Shown piece after piece: positions 57,111-64,000 of a DNA stretch of 64,000 bases. The stretch's first letter is position 1, and the number at the start of each line of letters is the position of its first letter. The notes below the pieces were generated by a model, which worked only from the letters and a program-made list of their open reading frames with translations, was not told where the DNA came from and searched no databases. The stretch comes from Ophiocordyceps camponoti-saundersi (nom. inval.) (Eukaryota > Ascomycota > Sordariomycetes > Hypocreales > Ophiocordycipitaceae), in assembly GCA_003339415.1 (NCBI GenBank), contig PDHQ01000017.1:159555-223554 (forward strand). Reading direction: 5' to 3'. Both the position numbers and the translations under genes were made by a program.

Positions 57111-59093
57111 TTAGTTCTCTGGAGGCGGCAGGCCAAGGCTCTCGATGGACTCGGCCACGGATCCCGTCGTGACGCCTTCCAGACGACACATTTCCCTCTG
57201 GCGCGCATCGACGTCCCAGCCGCGGACGACGTCGGCGCGGGCCAGCAGCTGCATGGCCATACCGGCGGCGGCATGCCAGGCGTTGTGGCAGTGAAGGGCC
57301 CAGAAGCCCGGGTTGTCGAGGACGACGCGGACGACGAGCCAGGCGTAAGGCTCGACCGTGACGGTGTCGCGGAGCAGCGGCGACGAGGGCTTGGGGTAGG
57401 CCGGCCACCGGTCCGGGGAGGGCGGGTAGCCGGTGGGGGACTGGGCGAGGACGAAGAGCTTGTGGCCGTGGAGGTGGAAGGGGTGGGCGCCGTCGTCGAA
57501 GTTGTTGATGGAGATGTCGACGGTGCGGATGCCGGTTGTCTGCATCACGAGCTCTGACTTGGGGTCGAAGACGGCGCGGTTGATGGTTGGGGGTGAAGCG
57601 GCTTCGGCACTGTCGTCGTCGTCGTCATCGTTGTCGAGGAAGCGGTGTAGTGAGGGATGGGTGACGTTGGGTCGCCAGCTCGAGTCGTTGAAGAAGCCGC
57701 GGGAGAGACGCCAGGCGCCGGCCTTGAAGTTGGCGCGTAGCACGAGGAAGTCGTCGGCCGGAGGCGGTTCCACCGGCTTGACGGGCCGGAGAGTTGACGT
57801 GTTGAGATCGCGACAGATGACCTCGATGGCTTCTGGCCACTCCTTGCTGTGAGGCTCGTCTTCGTCTTCGTCGTCGTGGTCATCATCGACGGCCGTCTTA
57901 TCGGGCGAGACGTAGCGCACGACGGACCACAGCTCGGCCTGCAGCCGGCTGTTCTTGGTGGTGAAGCAGTGAGCGACCATCCTGGCGCGGAGCCAGAAGG
58001 CTTCGTTGGCCGTGGTGACGTTTGTTTCGAGTATGATGCTGTACCGCTGCGCCGGCAGGATGTTGAGCCGGTGGAAGGGTTCCGGCTGGACGTCCGTTCC
58101 GTCCACCTCGGTGATGTAGAAGGGATGCTCGTCGATCTGCATCTGGAATTCGGCGAAGGCGCCGACGTTTATGACGCGAAGCCGATGGCGGGCGCCGGCG
58201 GCGAGACGGAAGACGGTTCGGGAGGCGTTGGTGTCGTCGCAGCGCCAGCCGGGGAAGTCATGACACCTTCGGAAGCCGCGGCCGTTGATGAGAGCGTTAT
58301 CCGGGACCGGTTCGTCGTTTTCATTGCCGGGCTTGAGGTAGTCTTTCAAGAGGTCGGACGAGGAGTTGTGATAGTGGTCCTGGACCATGAGGATGCGGTC
58401 TGTTTCATACCGGAGGCCCTGGACGGTGAGCTCGTCCCTGGCGTGGATGACGAGGGGACCGACGAGACCGTCAGCGGCTTGGACGGCGTGATGGGCGTGG
58501 TACCAGTAGGTGCCAGACTGACGACGGACGTCGAATCGGTAGGTGAATGTCGAGTTGGGAGCGATGGGACACTGGGTTACGCCGACGGTACCGTCCATGA
58601 AGTTGGACCCGTTCTGGAAGAGGCCGTGGAAGTGAATGGCGGTGGCGGCTGAGGCCCGGTTATCGACGTGGATGACGAGAGTGTCGCCCTCGTTACATTC
58701 GACGAGCGGGCCGGGGAATTGGTTGTTTATCAGCATCATGGGACGGAAGACGGCGTCCGGGTTGAGGTCGGCGTCGACGATTATCCAGTGGAACTCACGG
58801 ACGACGGGAGGTGAGTCGAAGGGCCAGGAAGACGGGTCCAGGATGTATTCGGATTGGTCTCTCAGTCGAGGTGAGTCAGGGACGACATCATCGTGAATGA
58901 TGGTGCCTTGGTTTTCCCTCCCCGGTGGAGGAAGAAGCGTGGACGGGAGAGAGAGAAGTAAGACGGTTAGACCGAAGGCGCCGGCAATGGCGAAAATGAA
59001 GAAAAGGACGAAGCTCCGGGCGGAGGGACGGCGATGGATAGATGGTGGAGAGAGGACGAGCGGCTGCTGGTCGTCATTGAGGATGGGTGACAT
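57111..59093 (-). CDS. Membrane-anchored multicopper oxidase (laccase/ferroxidase-like)
   Basis: Intronless, 660 aa. A cytosolic N-terminus of about 27 residues precedes one hydrophobic helix (28-50, SFVLFFIFAIAGAFGLTVLL), so the enzyme is predicted to be a type II membrane protein with the oxidase domains outside. All four copper motifs are present: HFHG (His154/156), WYHAH (His199/201), HPFHLHGH (His537, 540, 542) and HCHNAWHAAAGM (His601, Cys602, His603, His607). The residue 10 after the cysteine, the axial position of type-1 copper, is Met612. Many Asn-X-Ser/Thr sites occur. Acidic insertions (DDDHDDEDEDE near 405-415, DNDDDDDD near 488-495) are unusual. Substrate (phenols, melanin precursors or Fe2+) cannot be read directly. 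It shares a promoter region with the divergent acid phosphatase. Confidence 0.92.
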   Translation of the reverse strand: MSPILNDDQQPLVLSPPSIHRRPSARSFVLFFIFAIAGAFGLTVLLLSLPSTLLPPPGRENQGTIIHDDVVPDSPRLRDQSEYILDPSSWPFDSPPVVREFHWIIVDADLNPDAVFRPMMLINNQFPGPLVECNEGDTLVIHVDNRASAATAIHFHGLFQNGSNFMDGTVGVTQCPIAPNSTFTYRFDVRRQSGTYWYHAHHAVQAADGLVGPLVIHARDELTVQGLRYETDRILMVQDHYHNSSSDLLKDYLKPGNENDEPVPDNALINGRGFRRCHDFPGWRCDDTNASRTVFRLAAGARHRLRVINVGAFAEFQMQIDEHPFYITEVDGTDVQPEPFHRLNILPAQRYSIILETNVTTANEAFWLRARMVAHCFTTKNSRLQAELWSVVRYVSPDKTAVDDDHDDEDEDEPHSKEWPEAIEVICRDLNTSTLRPVKPVEPPPADDFLVLRANFKAGAWRLSRGFFNDSSWRPNVTHPSLHRFLDNDDDDDDSAEAASPPTINRAVFDPKSELVMQTTGIRTVDISINNFDDGAHPFHLHGHKLFVLAQSPTGYPPSPDRWPAYPKPSSPLLRDTVTVEPYAWLVVRVVLDNPGFWALHCHNAWHAAAGMAMQLLARADVVRGWDVDARQREMCRLEGVTTGSVAESIESLGLPPPEN

Positions 59094-59728
59094 GACGGCA
59101 GGGGGACGGAAGCCATGGGACGGTTGATGGAGGAGAGATGCGATGCGATGTGATGTGAGGGGTTGGGGGGATGGTAGGTAGGTAGGTAGGTAGGTAGGGG
59201 GGGAGGGAGGCAGGTAGGTGGGTTGAGTAGAGATAAGAGATAGAGAGGATAGAGGATAGAGGATAGAGGATAGAAGATAGATGATAGAAGATGATAGAAG
59301 ATACCTCCCTACATATATAGGATCTGACCTGATAATCGTCTATCGGTGCATGATGAGCTGCACGATGGACGTAGGATCTACAGCCTAAACTCGAGCTCAA
59401 AGGTTCTGGCTCTCGATGACAAGGTTTAGGGGGGGGGGATCATCTGATGACGTCCGTATTCTATCCTGATAGGCATTCTCTGCTGAATATTCCATGATGA
59501 CAGCTGTCGAGCGGTGACTCAGCGAGCATCGAGACGACAGGAGTACGATTCTCTCCGACCCCATCCTCCAATACCACCTGCCTACCTGGGCAAGCTTGAG
59601 CTACGTCTTCCGCCTCTCCTCTCTCGCCTCTCGTCTCTCGCCTCTCTACATCTATATTTCCCCTTCCGACTTCAGCCTCCCGAATGTCCCTCTTTAGCTT
59701 CGCTTGATACGTGAATTCCTGTACTACC
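59094..59728. promoter_or_regulatory. Divergent promoter, multicopper oxidase / acid phosphatase
   Basis: 635 nt between start codons. Contains a GTAG repeat (59173-59197), a GATAGA repeat (59230-59300) and a CT-rich leader before the phosphatase start (59610-59665). Confidence 0.55.
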
Positions 59729-61096
59729 ATGCTCGTCGGATTCATCATTGGCTTCGTCGTCGTCGCCGTCGTGGCCACTGTCGCCGCCTTCGAGAACCCG
59801 TGTCAGGCCGGCAAGGGGACGAAAGGATGGCAGACGAGGTACACGGCCACGGCGACCGAAGACGTCTTCCGCGCTGCTGCCACGGCCAAGACTAGCAGCC
59901 CGACGAGTCACGTTCCCGGAAAGGCCTTTGACAGACTGGCCATCATCTGGTTCGAGAATCAAAACTACGAAAAGGCCGTTGGCGATCGTGAGAAGCCCGT
60001 TCTTCTTCTGACCTACGTTCTTGACCTTGGCTGAGGAAGCAAGCGCACATCAGCAAACTTCAACTTCTTCGCCAAACAGGGAATCGGCTTGTCAAACTAC
60101 TTCGCCGTCTCTCACCCCTCGCAGCCCAATTACATGGCCTCGATAGCCGGCGACTACTTTGGCATGAACAACGACGACTTCTCCATGGCACCGGCAAACA
60201 TCTCCACCGTCATCGACCTGCTCGAGAGCAAGGACATTTCCTGGGGCCTCTATCAAGAAGACATGCCCTTCTCCGGCTACGAGGGCAGGGATTTCTTCAA
60301 CCTCGAGAACGGGGCAAACGACTACGTCCGCCGTCACAACCCAGCCGTGCTGCACAACTCCATCGCCAGTTCGGAGCAGCGTCTATCGCAGATCAAGAAC
60401 CTGTCCATGATCGATCCCGACCGCTCCCTGTTCCATCGCGACCTCGAGGCCAACGCGCTGCCGCAGTGGATGTTCATCACTCCCAACTCTACCTCTGACG
60501 GCCACGACTCATCCGTCACGGTGGCGGGCGAGTGGTGTCGCGGCTTTCTGGAGCCTCTGATGAGCGATAAGCGCTTCATGAACAGGACCTTGGTCCTCAT
60601 CACTTGGGACGAGACGGAGACGTACGCCACCCGCAACCAGGTGCTGGCCATCCTCGTCGGCGATGCCGTGCCGAAGGAGCTGGTCGGGTCCGAGGATGAG
60701 AGCTTCTACAGTCATTATTCGGGCATCGCCACCGTCTCTGCCAACTGGGATCTCCCGACGCTCGGACGGTGGGATGTTGGTGCCAACGTCTTCGCCTTCG
60801 TCGCAAAGGAGACCGGCGACGAGGTACGTCCTTGGTCGTCGTCTGGGCCCCCTCCTGAAGCCTGGGCATGGAACTCGTCGTACGACGGACTGTTTAACGA
60901 TGAAGGCGGTAACCATGTGGTGCCGTCGCCGAACCTGTCGCTGCAAGAGAATCACTCTCGTCGGCCTATACTGCAGTGTATTCGGGCCTTGTGGAAGGGC
61001 TCCAGTGCGCCGACTTATTACACTGACGATATCCACCCCTTTGATGGGCGAAGGCCGCCTCCAGGATACGCGCCGGTCGATGATATGATGATCTGA
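59729..61096 (+). CDS. Secreted or anchored acid phosphatase (phosphoesterase family, PF04185 type)
   Basis: Two exons, 59729-59987 and 60054-61096, with a 66-nt GT-AG intron, give 433 aa. The N-terminus MLVGFIIGFVVVAVVATVAA is a signal peptide or anchor. FDRLAIIWFENQNYEKAVGD contains the ENxxY metal-site start of the family. After the join, DPNFNFFAKQGIGLSNYFAV and SHPSQPNYMASIAGDYFGM carry the conserved SxPSxPNY motif. ISWGLYQEDMP and TLVLITWDETETY (metal-binding Asp) follow, then SHYSGIATVSANWDLPTLGR and the conserved W-D. This layout matches fungal phosphate-repressible acid phosphatases, which release phosphate outside the cell. Several Asn-X-Ser/Thr sites suggest glycosylation. The C-terminal ~100 residues vary in the family. 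Confidence 0.92.
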
Positions 61097-62027
61097 TGTG
61101 GTAAAGAACTGCACGGCACCTGAGATGGATAGATGCAGTAGGTAGGTATATGTGCTTGCTGTTTTAGAAGTACGTATATACAGTCATGTAGACGATTAAA
61201 CGACATCTCTGTCTCGTCGTCTTCATGAATCTTGGATTCACCAAGAGCTGGCTCCCACAGAAGAGCAGAGGATGCGTCGTGGAGGCAAAGAGCTTGTATC
61301 AAGGCTTTTATATACTCATCTCTGGAAGCCCTCGCCGCAGCCACTGTCCCTGCTAGATGACCTTTTCAGTGACCCCCTAAAGCTCTAGGCCCAGTGTGGC
61401 GTTTTCGGGATGTAAGAGGCATTGTGAGGCTATAGGGTTGATTCCTTTACCCCTTTTCTCTTTGCCCGGTCGAGGCAGAGAGATGTGTGCCCCGTCTTGA
61501 TCATATATATATATATATATACGTTTAAAGAGACTTTAACAAGCTTCAATTCTCCATAGAAAAGAACTGGCATATATAGAAACAGCTGTGATTCGAAAAC
61601 TGTCGACCCTTGGAAACCATGTCGGTGGTTGGGAAGAGGGTAAAAAAAAACACACACAGCCTTCATAACCAGGTGCGTGATTCACTGCCACTATTTCCTC
61701 GCTTAAATAGGAAATAATTCAAGCCACAGTCCTATTCAGAAACGCTCCCTTTTCATCGGCCGCCTTTTCGCCTCGTTCATCACAACAAGAGAGCATCCCA
61801 TCATCAAACGCCATCATCCATCCATCTATAAGAGAGAGCCCGCCTAGTTCTCCATCCCATCGAAGGAGAAGCATACAAGAGTCTACTCACAGGTTATTTT
61901 TTTTTCGTCTCTTCTTCGCCTTCGTCGATCAAGAAAATCCTTCATCATCCTTGAGACGCAAACGCCGCCCGACGGTCAACGCCCAAGGCTAAACTTCCTC
62001 AGGAACACAGCAAAACAGCTGCCAAAA
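61097..62027. other. Intergenic and leader of the small unknown gene
   Basis: Acid phosphatase 3' flank, an AT repeat (61503-61521) and a CATC-rich leader (61780-62027). Minus-strand frame 61018-61344 is antisense to the phosphatase end. No gene. Confidence 0.5.
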
Positions 62028-62576
62028 ATGAACGACAGCGGACTCCTCATGCAGCGCAGGCTCAGACGCGCCAGGCTTCAGAACGTAGACCTCCTGTGGG
62101 AGCTCAGCGTCGGGATTTTCACGCCCGAAATCTATCACTACGGCGACGAGGTCGAGCAGGCTCTGACGACCAGCATCGCACGCTCGGCAGCTCGGCGCTC
62201 GGCAGCTCGGCGCTCGTCTGCCACCGGCTACGGAGCATCAAATGGAACAAGGGCGACGGACAATGTCACGAGAGCGACTTCGTATCTGGTGCCTACGACC
62301 CCTCGAAATAACAAAGCGGAATTCTCGTCGGCTCCTGAGAATCGTAAGCCGGTTTCGGAGGATGTGGCGCGGGAGGATGCTGCGATGCCTGTTCTGCTTG
62401 AGGGCGATGTTCTCGACAAGGGCGATAAGTTTTGGGATGAGCTTGTTGGACCGGATGATGGAAGCTTGGACTTTATACTGGGTAATGGCGCGAATAAGCG
62501 TCCTCGTTCGGATAATGATCAGGGTCAGAAGGAAGTCGGCGATGAGATCAGGCCGAGCAAGGTTAGAAAGCTCTGA
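62028..62576 (+). CDS. Small protein of unknown function with RSAAR tandem repeat
   Basis: Intronless frame of 182 aa. The ATG lies in a strong context (GCCAAAAATG) after a long leader rich in CATC and AAC, which argues for real expression. The N-terminus MNDSGLLMQRRLRRARLQNV is basic; it is followed by VDLLWELSVGIFTPEIYHYG and EVEQALTTSIARSAARRSAA. A 15-nt unit, about 2.5 copies at 62178-62217, encodes the RSAAR repeats. The second half is acidic (LEGDVLDKGDKFWDELVGPD), and the end RPSKVRKL is basic, like a nuclear signal. No family recognised. Codon use and length make a chance frame less likely, but conservation is untested. Confidence 0.55.
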   Translation: MNDSGLLMQRRLRRARLQNVDLLWELSVGIFTPEIYHYGDEVEQALTTSIARSAARRSAARRSSATGYGASNGTRATDNVTRATSYLVPTTPRNNKAEFSSAPENRKPVSEDVAREDAAMPVLLEGDVLDKGDKFWDELVGPDDGSLDFILGNGANKRPRSDNDQGQKEVGDEIRPSKVRKL

Positions 62577-63139
62577 GGTGACACCGTTGTATGCGCAGAG
62601 TTTTGCGTAGTCTGAAGGATAGGGGCGAGCAGGGTATTAAGAGATGAAGTTGGGCAAGAAATGCCGCAAGATTATCTCGCGGAATCTCTCCAGAATAATA
62701 CGATGATATTTCAAGGCAGCTATAGCACTATTGAGTGGAAAGGATGTTGGGAACGACTTATCATTACCTCTTCTGTAGAAGATGCACAGACCAGGGAAGT
62801 GTTGATACTGAAATCCGCTGCCTGGATCCTGCGTAGATGAATACAGACATCAATCTTATGGAGAGAACCGTCCTGGTGTAATTTTGTGATCGATCATCAT
62901 CTCCATAAGACGCTCCGTAAGACGAGGACTGTAAAAGCACATCTCAGCACCTGGGTGAGGTTCGTCAGGGAGCCACGTGACGCGATGTGCATGTGGAACA
63001 ATTATCTTTGGATGCCGAGATTCAGTCACGTGAGACGATATGAGTGTATTTCTATGTATGTGCGCATCCGAGCAAGTCTGATCCGTAAGAGTTTCAGCTT
63101 CACGCCTGTTCTCTTTCTCAAGCGGCATTCTCTTATTTT
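62577..63139. other. Intergenic, convergent 3' flanks
   Basis: Between the small unknown gene and the DUF7587 gene. The sequence is AT-richer. A minus-strand frame (62856-63248) overlaps the end of the DUF7587 gene and has no motif. Confidence 0.5.
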
Positions 63140-63706
63140 CTAGGGAAAAGAATAATACTTTACGATCAAGTCTTCTGGAATGTATTCTAGAGCAAACCAC
63201 TCCGATCTCTGACTGATTGCCCGGTTTATCCTCAGATGCTTCCGACAATCGTCAGTTGAGATGAATGTCGTCGTGTCAGCAGTTTCGAGACAAGGTAGGC
63301 TGACAGCATCGTTAAAATATTCAGGGTCGATATCGAGTTCGATTTCCGACCGAGTATAATCGATTTCAATCTCAGCGATGAAGATTCCTGTATAACGTCG
63401 ACGATGATCGAGGAGAAACTCGGCTCGTCTTTCTGCATCAGCTGCAAGGCCTATTAGTACCTGGACAAGTCTCGCAAAAGACAAATAGTACAGGAACTTA
63501 CACCAATTGTCGAAGACTGATATAAATGGAGTTGGCTCTTCGGACCGATCTTCCCAGATCAAATGACGATTAATCTTGTTTCGGTTGAGCCAGTAGCTGT
63601 AGTTCCTGCAGTACGGATAGTGGCCCTGAGCAGCGAAGCCGGCTTTTGGGCTGTAGTCAGTGAAGGATTGATCCGACTGTACGCGATAGAAGCTCTTTAC
63701 ACCCAT
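63140..63706 (-). CDS. DUF7587-like protein
   Basis: Two exons, 63706-63502 and 63441-63140, with a 60-nt intron (GTAAGT donor, TTGCAG acceptor, CTAAT-type branch site), give 168 aa. The ATG at 63706 is the first in frame. MGVKSFYRVQSDQSFTDYSP and KAGFAAQGHYPYCRNYSY open the domain. EEPTPFISVFDNW, then (after the join) SDAERRAEFLLDHRRRYTGI and FIAEIEIDYT follow, ending with SEWFALEYIPEDLIVKYYSF. The order RVQ..., PTPFISV..., a helix with ERR, I-A-E-I, and a C-terminal EY..IPE is what I associate with DUF7587, a fungal domain distantly like ADP-ribosyltransferase folds in general layout (inference). A nearby alternative acceptor would give CLAAD instead of SD at the junction. AT-richer than other genes in the window. 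Confidence 0.65.
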   Translation of the reverse strand: MGVKSFYRVQSDQSFTDYSPKAGFAAQGHYPYCRNYSYWLNRNKINRHLIWEDRSEEPTPFISVFDNWCKFLYYLSFARLVQVLIGLAADAERRAEFLLDHRRRYTGIFIAEIEIDYTRSEIELDIDPEYFNDAVSLPCLETADTTTFISTDDCRKHLRINRAISQRSEWFALEYIPEDLIVKYYSFP

Positions 63707-64000
63707 CGCGGCTGAGAAGTGAGGTTGATGGTTGGGCGTTATAGGCGGTGGACTTATCAGGCGGCTGTCGGACTCGGAAGGTTCGTGGAATAAAGAATAA
63801 GGAGAGTAATGAAAAGTATACAAGTGTACGTCCGTAATCCGGATATATATGTAGGTATCGAGGCAGATTATGATAATATATGCATAATAGAAATAAAAGC
63901 TCTAAAATCCTCCCTCTTTAGCTCGGAGGCCTTCCTTATATACCCGTGCCTGTAAAGAAACAACGGGCCCTTCGTCAGAAAAGCTCTAAGAAATAGAGAG
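63707..64000. other. Upstream region of the DUF7587 gene
   Basis: The frame continues open to 63823 without an ATG. TCCGTAATCCGGATATATATG at 63831-63851 and AT-rich sequence precede it. Nothing else is seen to the window end. Confidence 0.4.

Noticed and set aside
57849..58652. 267-aa plus-strand frame
   Set aside because: Antisense shadow of the multicopper oxidase gene, biased in Val/Gly/Asp as expected from the reverse of GC-rich codons.

Overview
The window is nuclear DNA of a filamentous ascomycete, most likely a Sordariomycete and possibly Hypocreales (inferred). Reasons: about 24 protein genes on both strands, many with short GT-AG introns of 50-110 nt; GC-rich, C-ending codon use; fungus-specific families (the NUXM complex I subunit, Zn2Cys6 regulator, ATG11, GT31, DUF7587); and intergenic DNA full of TACC/TACATA, GA/CT and poly-G tracts. 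I saw no tRNA, rRNA, CRISPR array or intact transposon. One 10-N assembly gap (28155-28164) lies inside an intron.

Layout. 0.7-13 kb: a SHE3-type coiled-coil protein (-), symplekin/Pta1 (-, 4 exons), the small COX assembly factor COA3 (+, 8-nt first exon), an Sds3-domain Rpd3L subunit (-), the rRNA-processing RRM protein Nop12 (+) and ribosomal protein S15 (-). 14.9-22 kb: a single-pass membrane protein of unknown function (+), alpha-tubulin (+, 5 exons), NUXM (-) and a DUF4743-Nudix protein (+). 22.7-32 kb: a Gfo/Idh/MocA oxidoreductase (-), the oligoribonuclease REX2 (+), phosphoglucomutase (+), a conserved 9-exon protein of unknown function (-) and the HMG-box protein NHP6 (-). 32.1-38.2 kb: a 6.2-kb gene-free stretch of simple repeats. 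38.2-51 kb: a CENP-H-like kinetochore protein (-), ATG11 (+), an F-box-like protein (+), the membrane-anchored deubiquitinase UBP16 (+) and a GT31 glycosyltransferase (+). 53.8-64 kb: a Zn2Cys6 regulator (+), a membrane-anchored multicopper oxidase (-), an acid phosphatase (+), a small unknown protein (+) and a DUF7587 protein (-).

Most genes are unrelated housekeeping functions: chromatin, RNA processing, mitochondrial respiration, cytoskeleton, autophagy and carbon metabolism. I see no biosynthetic cluster. Several pairs share a divergent promoter: pta1/COA3, Sds3/Nop12, NUXM/Nudix, oxidoreductase/REX2, CENP-H/ATG11 and oxidase/phosphatase. The last pair is the only neighbourhood suggesting a shared surface or secreted role.

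The gene models were assembled by hand from splice signals, reading-frame continuity and remembered family conservation. Exon limits are therefore predictions, strongest where phase and conserved residues agree. The most distinctive observations are two putative GC-AG introns, two ATG11 introns that are multiples of three with no stop, a multicopper oxidase with an N-terminal anchor and a Met at the axial type-1 copper position, and two 8-bp words (ACCTAGGT and TATCCGTA) that recur outside coding sequence.
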